A DNA stretch of 64,000 nucleotides from Liriodendron chinense (taxonomy: Eukaryota; Streptophyta; Magnoliopsida; Magnoliales; Magnoliaceae), in the NCBI GenBank assembly GCA_003013855.2, contig PVNU02002828.1:144501-208500 (forward strand), read 5' to 3'. The notes under the pieces were generated by a model, which was not told the origin of the DNA, did no database searches, and saw only the letters and a program-made list of their open reading frames with translations. Positions 1 to 12,200 of this stretch are shown piece after piece. Made by a program: the position numbers and the translations under genes. The stretch's first letter is position 1; each line of letters starts with the position of its first letter.

Positions 1-3000
1 ATTAAATGCCTGTTAGGCTGAAATAGTCACCAAAAAGCTTGGTTTGAGAAATTCAACAGTGTAATGATATCATATGGATTGAGAGTAAAGTAGAACATTT
101 AGTTTTGTCGTGAATACTAAATCTGGTTATATTAGTTTTCTTGTGAATGTTAAGTTTTTGCCTGATGGATTAATTGATTGTTACAGAGCCAGGTTGGTAA
201 CCAAGGGATTCACCCAAGTTTATGGAGTAGATTATCTAGATACCTTTTCATTGGTGGCCAACTCAATTCAGTTTGAGTTGTTATTTTTAAAGCTGCTAAT
301 TGTGATTTGCTTCTCTTTCAGTTAGACGTGAAGAATGCATTTCTATGTGGAGACTTACAATAAGAGGTCTAGACCAACCTCCTGGTAGATATGATGTTGC
401 GTATTCTCCAAGGTGTGCAAATTAAATGCCTATTAGGCTGAAATAGTCACCAAAAAGCTTGGTTTGAGAAATTCAACAGTGTAATGATATCATATGGATT
501 GAGAGCAAAGTAGAACATTTAGTTTTCTCGTGAATAATAAATCTGGTTGTATTATTTATAGGCTGAAATAGTCACCAAAAGCTTGGTTTGAGAAATTCAA
601 CAGTGTAATGATATCATATAGATTGAGAGTAAAATAGAACATTTAGTTTTCTCGTGAATACTAAATCTGCTTATATTGTGCTCGTTGTATATGTGGATGA
701 CATTGTATAGGTGATGACTTATAGGGTATTAAAAAACTAAAGTAGTATCTTTACTCCTAGTTCCAAATTAAAGGCCTTGGTTTTCTTTGGTATTTTTTGA
801 ATATCAAAGTTGTGAGATCAAAAGTTGGGATAAATTTGTGCAAGAGAAAATATGTTGGTAATTTGTTAAAAGAGACAAATATGCTAGGTGCCAAACAAGC
901 AAATACACCAATAACCCTCATCTCAAACTTGATCCTCAAGAAGGGTCTATTTATGGGCTGAAATAGTCACCAAGAGCTTAGTTTGAGAAATTCAGCAGTA
1001 TAGTGATATCATATGGATTGAGAGTAAAGTAGCTCATTCGATTTTCTCACAATATAGTACATCTAGTTATATTGTGCTCGTTGTATATGTTGATGATAAA
1101 TTAGTTATAGGTGATGACTTGGAGGGTATTGAGAAACTAACCTAGTTCCAAATTAACCTTGGTTTTCTTTGATATTTTATGGGTGTCGAAATAGCAAGAT
1201 CAAAAGTTAGGATAAATTTGTGCCAAAAAAATATGTTTGTAATTTGTTGAAAGATATAGATATGCTAGGTGCAAAACCTGCGAATACCCTCTAAGTAATC
1301 TCAAATTTGTAGGCAAAGTCATCTATTTAACTATCTTCAGACTTGATATTGCTCTTTCTGTGAGCGTGGTTAGTAAGTTTATGCAAAATCCTAGAGCTCC
1401 ACATTTAGCGGTAGTTATGAGAATCTTAGATACTTGAAGTGTGCACTTGAGAAAGGTACCTTTGTATAGATCTCATTGCCATCTTGAGGTAGCCAGATAT
1501 TAAAATGTGAATTATTCAAGATCGAGATATGATAGGCGGTTGACTATAGGTTATTGTACCTTTCTTGGTGGTAATGTGGTTACCTGGAAAAGTGAGAACC
1601 AGAATGTTGTTGCTAGGTCAAGTAAAATAGATCTGGCTAAAATCACTATAGTTATGAGAATCTTAGATACTTAAAGTGTGCAACTAAGAAAGGTACCTTT
1701 GTATAGATCTCATTGCCATCTTAAGGTAGCCAAATATTTTAAATGTGGATTATGCAGGATCAAGATATAATAGGCGACTATAGCCTACTACTATACCTTT
1801 CTTGGTGGTAATGTGGTTACCTGAAAAAGCAAGAACTAGAATGTTGTTGCTAGGCAAAGTAAAATAGATATGGATGAAATCACTTTAGAGAGAATTGGGA
1901 TTTGTGGTTCAAGTTCCAATACTTTACACTACGATAATCAAGCTCTTGGTTAGTTAGTTTATGCAAATCTCAGAGCTACACATTTAGCTGCAATTATGAG
2001 GATTCTTCGATACTTGAAGTGTGCACCCAAGAAAGGTACCTTTGTATAGATTTCATTGCCATCTCAAGGTAGTAAGATATTCTAATGCAAATTACGTACG
2101 ATCAAGATATGATAGGTGGTCGACTACAGGTTACTACACCTTTTCTTGTGGTCAAGTTATTCCGCTTCTTTCTTTTCCAGGTAACATTGTTGCTAGGTCT
2201 AGTCTTGAAGCAGAATAGATCTATGGCACACATTACTTGTGAACTTGTTTGGCTGAAATCACTTCGGAGAGAATTGGGATTTGTGGTTGAAGTCCAATAA
2301 TCAAGTTGTACAATCTGCCAAGGACAAGTTGCTAAAGGGAAGAATAGGAGTGACTACTGGCAAGAGAGTAAAGAAGCTAACCGGGAAGCAGACCCTAGAA
2401 GAAAGCGGCTCTCTCACCCTTAGAAGGCGCAGTCCAATAATCAAGTTGTACAATCCGCCCAGGACAAGGTGCTGAAGGGAAGAATAGGAGTGACTACTGG
2501 CAAGAAAGCAAAGAAGCTAACCGGGAAGCAGACCCTAGAAGAAAGCGGCTCCCTCGCCCTTACTTAGAAGGTGCATCGGTTTGCCTAGCTAGGCCTGACA
2601 AGGAGGTGCAAGTGAAGATTCAGATAGGTGAAACACTTGACTTTACAGAGGATGATGGTGGACAGAGGGTCTAGAGAGACCTTACAGAGGAGACATGGTA
2701 GGCAATTGGTAAGCCGATGATAGAACAACGTTTTTGTCTTCATATTGGCAACAATCCAGTGTTGTATATGAGAACAAAAGCACATCATAGAGGTCGACTG
2801 TCACTTCATTCAGGATAAGATCTCTTAGAAAGAAAATTTCACTCTAAATATTCTGTCCCACGATCAGATTCCAGATTTATTTACCAAAGCACATAAAGGT
2901 TCGAGTTCTAATACTTGTTCACTGTGATAATCAAGTTGTTATGCATACTGCCAACAATCTAGTGTTTCATTTAAGAACGAAGCACATCGACTGTCACTCC

Positions 3001-3958
3001 ATCCAGGATAAGATCTCCCAGAATGAAATTTTCACTCTATATATTCTTTCACATGATCAGATTGTTGGCAGTATGCATAAAGATTCTTTTCACTCTCTCA
3101 GAAAGAAAATTTCACTCTAAATATTCTGTCCCATAATCAGATTCCAGATTTATTTACCAAAGCACATAAAGGTTCGAGTTCTAATACTTGTTCATTGCAA
3201 CAATCAAGTTGTTATGCATACTGCCAACAATCTAGTGTTTCATTTAATAATGAAGCACATCGATTGTCACTTCATCCGGGATAAGATCTCCCAGAATGAA
3301 ATTTTCACTCTATATATTCTTTCAACTGATTAGATTCTAGATTTGAAAGCACATAGAGGTTCGAATTCTAATACCTTTTCACTAAGATAATCAAGTTGCT
3401 ATGCATAATGCCAGCAATCTAGTGTTTTATTTAAGAACAAAGCACATAGAAGTCGATTGTCACTTCATTAGGGATAAGATCTCCAGCAAGAATTTTTCAC
3501 TCTATATTTTGTCCCATGATCAAATTCCATAATTGTTCACCAAAACAAATAGAGGTTCAATTTCCAATGCTTTTACAATGCGATAATCATCAAGCTGTTA
3601 TGCATATTGCCAAACAATCCAGTGTTCCATGAGAAAACAAAGCACATAAAAGTCGACTGTCACTTCATTCGGGATAAGATATCTTAGAAAAAAAATTTGA
3701 CTCCATATATTCTGTCCGATGATCAGATTATGGAATTGTTTACCAAAGCACTTGTGAAACCTCAGTTCGAAAAAGGTTATATATCCCAAGCTGGACATAT
3801 ATGATAAGATCTCTTAGAAAGAAATTTTCACTCCATATATTCTGTCCCATGATTAAATTGCAAAATAGTTTTACCAAAGCAGTTGGGAAGTCTCTGTTTG
3901 AAAACTTTATATTCCAAGATGGACATGTATGATATCTATGTTCCAGCTTGAGGGGGAG
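1..3958 (+). mobile_element. Decayed Ty1/Copia retrotransposon, RT-RNase H part, internally duplicated
   Basis: Fragments read in the plus direction, opposite to the kinesin gene, whose last visible intron it occupies. RARLVTKGFTQVYGVDY (about 190-240) and the YVDD catalytic box (about 690-705, again near 1080) mark reverse transcriptase. SRYDRWSTTGYYTF (about 2098-2140) and KHI-DCH-like segments mark RNase H. Stops and frameshifts break every frame. The RT start is repeated at 1, 421, 562 and 955. A 140-bp unit is repeated at 2291 and 2431. The RNase H end is repeated at least five times between 2740 and 3960. A polypurine tract, TTGAGGGGGAG, closes it at 3948-3958. The gag and integrase parts lie beyond the left edge or are lost. 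Confidence 0.85.
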
Positions 3959-4240
3959 TGTTAAACATTAAATTATCTCATGAGTGGGTTCTTTGGACTA
4001 TTTGGCTTAAATGCACATGTTTTTTCTCTTTTTTACATTACGCAAGGGGGCATGTTTATAAAATCTACAAACAACTGTTCCACTCGCCTCTCCTTTCATA
4101 AAATAAGAGGTTGGAGATGTGTGAAGGCTAGTTTAGAGCAATTGTTCCACTCTCTTCTCCTCTCTTCTTCTTTTTTCTTTTCTGTTCTTTAAAATCTTTA
4201 AAATCTACAAATACAAGTATAGAGATACAAATGGGAGTAG
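3959..4240 (+). repeat. Probable 3' LTR of the Copia element
   Basis: Begins TGTTAAACATT directly after the polypurine tract, the normal Copia arrangement. It includes a pyrimidine-rich block near 4145-4190. The right boundary is a guess, since no second LTR is in view to compare. Confidence 0.55.
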
Positions 4241-4553
4241 GATCACCTATTTTACTCTCCCCTCACATGCCAAATTTCATGTGTGGTAAGATTCAAGTCC
4301 ACTTGATCTATCCTTAGGTGGGACACATGTATGAAAAAATGGACAGTTAAAAGATATTGATCAATGGTTTTAATTCAACATACACAAGTAGCCCACTTGA
4401 TAGCCTGATTTTGGGAGCCATGTTACATACGGTGGTGGCAACCTTATATAAATGGTTCAAACCTCACACACACATGTGGGGAAAGTGGACATGGAATCCT
4501 ACTCTCCCAGGTGGTAGTCACAATCGTGCTCAAACACAAAAGTATCATCAAAC

Positions 4554-4623
4554 CTTGTTTCATCCTTTCTATTTCTATATACAGATCCTTGAGAAGCACA
4601 GACTTGGACATTCTTTGGTTCGC
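4554..4623 (-). CDS. KIN5: Kinesin-5 exon 8, neck coiled-coil start
   Basis: Residues 403-425, ANQRMSKSVLLKDLYIEIERMKQ, matching the plant KIN-5 neck. Acceptor TTTGCAG|GCGAAC, donor AAACAAG|GTTTGA, phase 1. I found no next exon between 4553 and 1, so intron 8 exceeds 4.5 kb and holds the Copia remnant at 1-4240. Confidence 0.9.
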
Positions 4624-6196
4624 CTGCAAACATGAGACTGAATAGTTTGAACAAAAGGAAAGAAGGATGAGTTGCATAAGATGCCTAGAAGTAAAAGAGC
4701 AAATCCAAACCTCTGGTTTGTTTTTGATGTTCTTTGCACGAGATGCATAATCTAGCGTGCTTAAAGTTTCTTCCAAACAATGGGCGGATGGAGATACTGT
4801 TGCTATGATGCAAGTTTTTGTTTTTCCGCCCAAGGAGTCTCTTAATAATCTTGTCAGCTTACTATCCCTGCTCAAGGTTTTATAGGATGTAAGGATAGGA
4901 AGAATCATAATAATAGTAAGATGGAGACACACAAGTAAGGAACTATGATGAAATGATCGGTGATGAAGTGAGTATATGGTACAAACCTATAAGGTATATG
5001 ACCGGAATGTTCCACAAGTGCAGTTATGACACGCCCCAAGGTCAGTAGGCTCTTGTTTATCTCCCCCGCCTCCCTTGCTCGGCCCTGCAATTCAATCACA
5101 TGGCATGATATTAATGGAAACCATGGCAAAGAAAATGTTATTTCATTTGAAATTTCAATAACCGCTCAAGATATTTACAGTTGGTTTATCGACAACAATT
5201 ACATAGTTCACGCATGTGATGTGATCATATATCGTGAAAGAGTGTGGTAACCATGGATATGAATATTGGTATCATATTCGCTAATACGGCCGCATCATAC
5301 CAATATTGGCATGAGACGATATGTGATACGGGGTCATATCAGTCCTTTACAAAAAATGATCCCTATTAGTCTGTATTGGTCCATATTGGCCGATACGCCT
5401 ATAAAGTGAAGGTTTACCAACCTCCTTTTCGATTTTTCCCAGAATGGTTTACTTCACTTCGGTTTGTCGAATTCTATTCAAATCATTTATTTTGATCCCA
5501 AAATAGGTTTAGATCTAGTCTAGAATGTGTTTTTAAGCTTCTTCCATAGTTTAAATGAAAAAAGAAGAGGACACATGAGTAAAATTTTGAAAAAAAAAAA
5601 AATCAAAATTGGGTTTTTATGGGCGCATCAATGATCAACCCCCCCATATAAAGCCCAATTTTATTTTATTTTTTCCAAAATTTTACTCATGTTTCCTCTT
5701 CTTTTTGCATTTAAACTATGGAAGAAGCTTAAAAACACATTTTAGACTACATCTAGACCTATTTTGGAATCAAAATAAATGATTTGAATGGAATTTGACA
5801 AATCGAAGCAAAGTGGACCATTATGGGAAAAATTGGAAAGAAGGCTAGTAACCTTCACTTTCTTTTTTATATTTTCATCGTCTTTTTGTTGTATTTCAAT
5901 GTAATGGGCCCTAATTCATCAAATCATACTTGATTTGTGTTCAATTAGGGCCCATTTAGTTGACATTCAACAAGTCAAATCAACAGGCAACATTCTCATC
6001 AAAGAATGGTCCAATACACCATAGAAATCTCATTTTTCCTATTTTTCTAATATTTTTCCTATTTTTTTGCTTTAAAAAAAATTATGACCGATATTGATAC
6101 GCAACACCGTATTGTACTATTTTTCTGCTGGCCAATATGCTGACCGATATCGACATTCAGAACTATGGTGGAAATTCATAATCTGGAGAAGGACAA

Positions 6197-6292
<96 letters not shown>

Positions 6293-9200
6293 AAAGAAAG
6301 AAAACATAAATCAAATGTACAACTGGATCCCTGTGTATTATAGTTGGTATGACAATCTTACATACAATTGCATCCCTATATATTGTAGTTGGCATGACAA
6401 TCTTACGTATTATTGTCATTTATTTGAGGTGATTGTAGGTAGAGAAAGAATGAAATGATCGCAAGTCCACAGTCCAAAGGACTAGATCCAAACGAAAACA
6501 AAGAAATAAAGATCAAACCATCAAAACAAACACCTCAATCATTCTCTAGAGATTCTGATAAGATAGCTTTGATCATATATGGGCTTGGATCACAAGTCTC
6601 AAGTGATACTTCCATCCAAGTAACTGACAGTCATGATGTATTACTTTCTTCCATATGTGATAGCTGATACCGATAGCTATGTTATGAATGATGCCCTTCT
6701 ACGTGATGTGATCATAGTAAGATGCAAAAGAATATAAGTATTCAAAAGTTCGAGTTCTTCCGCCCTTTTCCCACATAAGGTTGTCAAATGTACAATTGCA
6801 TCCCTGTGTACTATAGTTGGTATGACAATCTTATGTACAATTGCATCCCAATGTATTGTAGTTGGCATGACAATCTTATGTATTATTGTCATTTATTTGA
6901 TGTGACTGTAGGTAGAGAAAGAATATTTCACAAATCCACAGTCCAAAGGACTAGATCCAAACAAAAACAAAGAAATAAATATTAAACCATCAAATCAAAT
7001 ACCTCAGTCATTCTCTAGAGATTCTGATCAGATAGCTTGATCATAGATGGGCTTGCATCGCAAGTCTCAAGCAAGAGGGGTTAATAAAAACAAATAGAAT
7101 ATCCAATTAGATTATAGAAACCTTGATGAAGAATGTTCGTTCCAAATTTGTGCTCAAATGAACTCATGAATTGGGAGATCTAATCGATTCAAATTACCAT
7201 ATCACCGATGGTGAACAGTGAATCCATGATTGATTGGGGCACATGGGGATTGTTTGTGTTTTCTTCTTTGTCATCATGTGGTATATTGTGTGGTGATGTT
7301 GGGCTTAGATTATTTTAATGGTGATGTTTAATGGTTTAGTTAGAAAGATGAAAGTAATTGATTCAATCATCTTCCATTATCCAAATCAATGGTTGTAATT
7401 TTTTTATCCTCTTTCAGATCTAATCATATATAGCATCTAGATGGCTATATTAGATTAGCCAAGATCTCAATGTAATTTGTTAGAGGGTTTTAGGTGACAC
7501 TATCAATGAAGATCTAAGGACACATGACAAATCATTTGGCGAAAGATTCACCCAACATTGGCTTGGTGAGTGAGAGCTCTAAGATGGATGGAGTCGATCT
7601 TTCAGGAATCGCCCAAATGGCGGACCATCCTTGGGTAACCATATGGACACACACAAAGGAGGGGGCATCTATATGAGAGAAGGACAGAGACATTCTCTCT
7701 CCTCCTCACACTCTACTACCACTTTTCTCTCCTCCTTGTTTTGGTGTGAATCTTCCGCCAAATTTTCAATTGGAAAGTCTTTTTCTTCCCTTCTTCAATG
7801 GGTAAGTCATATGTAGAGAAGATCATGGGAATTTCTAATACTCGAAATTTGTGGAACCCTAGCCCCATGTGTTTTAAAAAATAGATCATGCTTGTTTCTC
7901 TTATCATGTGGATGATGATGTTGGTGTCTATATTAGGAAAATATGCTTAGCCATGGATGTCCATGCGTGTGGGGTTGGGCAAGGGCACCACATGTCTAGA
8001 CATATCAGATTATGTGTGGGACCAAAGGTGGATGATGATGTTGGTATCTATATTAGGAAAGTATTCTTAGCCAAAGGTACTATGGTAATGGCCCACACGA
8101 TCATGAAATATAGACTAGTGACATGGTCAACACAACTTTGGGATGGTCAAGGGGCCTATTGGACCGATTTGATCTTGCGAGAGGAGTGTCAAGCCCACTC
8201 AAAATAATAAAGTAATTTGGATGTTCACGTTGCACAACAGACGGATTTGAAAATTGGTCAGTTTGTACACATTTCAGTGAGCTCCAAGAGATGGTTGGCT
8301 TGGATCTGATAGAGCATGTTTAGATCTAGATTAGATTTGACTTGAAACTTAAATCCTAGCCCAATTTAGGTGTTCTGTATCCGTTACAATACGACCATAA
8401 GGTCGACACGTATAAGCAAGTAACGGTTGTGATCGTTACATGATACAGGGGTAAAATGGGGCAGTTGGTTTTTTTAGACGACCGTTACGAGGCATAATGA
8501 TCGTTACCCCTGTAATGGTTGAAAAATGACCACTTCTTTTTCTTTTATGTAAATCCATTTCTTTCCTCGTTTTTCCACTTTTCTCATTCGAAAAACTTTC
8601 CCAAATCATTCTACAACAGATCTAGATTAGATTTGACTTGAAACTTAAATCCTAGCCCAATTAAGGTGTTCTGTATCTGTTACGATACGACCGTAAATGC
8701 TTACACGTATGGGCCCGCCGTAGTCCCCTACTTGATGTATGTATTACGCCCTTGCCATGCATCCAGTTCGCTAGATCATTTTAATGCACGAGCCCGATTT
8801 TTGGGGCATATTCAAATCTCAAGTGGGCCATACCACATAGATGACTTACACCCAGGACAAGGTGTCCCATAATGGTAACGGTGGCCGTAACGGCCACCAC
8901 CGTTACTGTTACGATACGGGCCGTATTGGCCGTTACAGCCCTCTTTTATTTTTTGAAAAATACCGTTACAGGACCGTTACGGTCCGATACAGGGCTGTAT
9001 CGGTTCGATACGGGGCTGTATCAGGGCTGATACGTGGCCGTATCGGTCTGATACGGGGTCGTTATGACCTGTTTTTTCTGTAACGGCCGTTACGGCCGTT
9101 TTGACTCCGTAACGCGTAACGGTCATGACTGTTTCCGTTATGTATCGGCTGATACGGCCGAGACGTAACCGTTTGGGATACCTTGCCCCAAGTTGCAGCG

Positions 9201-12200
9201 ATGACCGACTCCCACACTTCAGTAACATGTTTAGTACATTAATGAAATGCCCATCCACATGTCATGCGCATCATTGTATGCTTGGCTTTGAATTTTGATT
9301 GATCATGATAGTGTATGCCTGGCCGTGGGGCCGAGGTTGGAACTCATGTTATTGTATTAGTTGCCTAATGCATGGAAAACTGACAGTTTTACGCCCTATG
9401 TCTTTAAGGCACTTAGGGGACTCGCATGAGATAGGGCTGCCCCGCATGATTGTGCAGTAAGTGTAGGTTTGGTGCATGACTTGGATAGGATTGTGCATTA
9501 TGTATGTCACAATTGCATCTACAGCGTAGCAGCATTAGGGTTGTAGCTTACACACTAACGACATCATAGTTATAGCCACCGCAGCTTTGTCGTGGCTGGT
9601 GTTTAGGTATTTAGGTATGTAGGATGTCCTTGGATGAAAGTATGATGCATGCATTGTGTATAATACATATCACGATTGCATGTACACCCTAGTAGCACCA
9701 GGGTTGTAACTTACACACTAATGACATCAGGGTTGTAGCCACCGTGGCTTTGCCGTGGCTGGCGTATATGAGTATGGACACCAGAAATATGTTCTAAGTA
9801 CTTGGGCACGTAGGATGTCCTTGGGTGAAAGTCCCTAAACGTTGTGGTACCAATAGGATGCTACCTAGCACCTATTGGTACCACCACTATGATGCCACTC
9901 GTTTTCCTCTTTAGCTCATATACCCTAGGTTTTAAATTGTTGGATTGCAACTTTAGTTTATCACTACTGCTTATAAAATGTGACTATAACATAGCGTTTT
10001 TTCCTAGTTAATTTTTTTTCCTAGTTAATTGCTAGATGACATGTCAAAGACATAGTTTAAGTGTAATACAACAATTCAAAAGCTACGAATGGGCACTTGT
10101 CAAGAAGAAGAAGAAGAAGATACAACAAGTTAATGGCTATGGTGCGATACTTGTCAAGAAGATGACCAACCCATGCCCAAAATTTTAGATCAAAGAAGAA
10201 ACCAAAAGATTCGGATTCCCAAAAATTTAGATTGGAGAAGAAACCAAAAGATCCAAACTTGAGAAGGAAGAGGAGAAGACCAATAAAAAATATACCTATA
10301 TAATGATGCATTACAGAGAATCATGAAAGCTATGGTGCAACACTTGTCAAGAAGAAGATGACCAACCCACACCCAAAATTTTAAATTAGAGAAGAAACCT
10401 GTCAAACAACTACTTGCTCTATAAGCTCGAGCCGTTAGAGGAAGTGGTTGTTTGACATGGTATCAAAGCGGAAGGTCAAGTGTTTTAATCTCGAGAGTAG
10501 CAAATATGCCTCCATTAATATATTCTTCCACAAGGGGCAAGCGCGGGCTGTTTATGGTGTGAGTGTGAGTGTCCCTCCACCCGGATTGTTTATGGTGTGA
10601 ATTGTTCCTCCACCCTTGCCCAGTATGTTCCCGTGTGAGGGAGTGTTGGAGTGTTAAAATCCCTTAATATACATTGATACACCATCCTCTAACGGCTCGA
10701 GCCTTTAGATCAAGTGGTGATTCGACATGTATACTACCAAATCTTAAAAGATATACACCTATGCAATTCCCAAAAGATTCAGATTTCAAAAAAATTTAGA
10801 TTAGATAAGAAACCAAAAGATACTACCATTAAAAGATATACACTCATGTAATGGTGCATTACAGAGAATCAAGAAACCATGCTCACTCATAGGTAACTCA
10901 CAAGACCGTGTACTTAAGACTGACAATTCATTTCAACTCATTGCAAACCCATCCTCATTATTGACACACTATTGATCGTCATCGTCTTTATCATGTTCAA
11001 GTCCCAAACAGGCCTATGGATGTAGTTTAACATTTTATTATTGATAGGCACCAACTTCAACAACAAAATATACTAATGGAAGGGAAAAAAAACTTTGTAA
11101 CAAAATCTATAGGTGAGTTCTAAGATCAATGAGCCATTAATTGCTTCAAGAGTGTAAGGCATCTATAATTATAGTTATTGACTTCAGCCAGACTCTCACT
11201 GATTAAGAAAATTGTTGTTTCCTCCTGAAGGGTCCTCAATTTGAATGCTTGACTACATAAGGAAATCATGATTTCCTTTTTATTTTTCCTTTACATCAAA
11301 TCAAGTGTTCGTAGAAATTTAATTGTTTTCCAAGGGCACGTCAAGATTTGCATAATTGTCATAGTGGCTACTTCTATATGTGTGTTGAAATAATAGGTGT
11401 CTAGTTATAAATCTTAAAAGATAATGACATGCTAACCAAGAAATATTCTTAGGCATTTGACCAATTAATGAAATTATGATTTGCTTAGGCTGGGTCCTCC
11501 ATAATATTACTTCTTTATGAAGGGGTGTCTCCAAATCCCCTCTATTTGAATGTTTGACTACATAAGGAAATCATGATTTCCGTTTTAATTTTTCCTTCTT
11601 ATCAACTATCAAGTGTTCTTAGGGATTTAAGTGTTTTCCAAGGGCACATCATGATTTGCACAATTATCATAACATGCTGGCTGGGTCCTCCATAATATTC
11701 CTAGGTGTCTAGTTATAAATCTTATAAGATAATGACATGCTAACCAAGAAATATTCTTAGGCATTTGACCAATTAATGAAATTATGTTGGGTCCTCCATA
11801 ATATTACTTCTATATGAAGGGGTGTCTTCAAATCCCTTCTATTTGAATGTTTGACTACATAAGGAAATCATGATTTCCTTTTTAATTTTTATTTCTTATC
11901 AACTATCAAGTGTTCCTAGGGATTTAAGTGTTTTCCAAGTGCACATCATTATTTGCACAATTATCATAGCATGCAGGCTGGGTCCTCCATAATATTCCTT
12001 CAATATGAAGGGGTCCTCTTCATATCCCTTCTATTTGAATGTTTGGCTACATAAGGAAATCATGATTTCCTTTTTAATTTTTCCTCCATATCAACTATCA
12101 AGTGTTCCTAGGGATTCAATTGTTTTCCAAGGGCTCATCATGATTTGCACAATTATCATAGCATGCGGGTTGGGTCCTCCATAATATTCCTTCTATATGA

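Noticed and set aside
6094..6419. Tyr-Ile repeat frames on both strands
   Set aside because: Translation of the AT microsatellite.
8977..9258. 93-residue minus-strand and 80-residue plus-strand frames
   Set aside because: Produced by the palindromic CCGTTACGG/GATACGG foldback (Arg/Tyr repeats on both strands).
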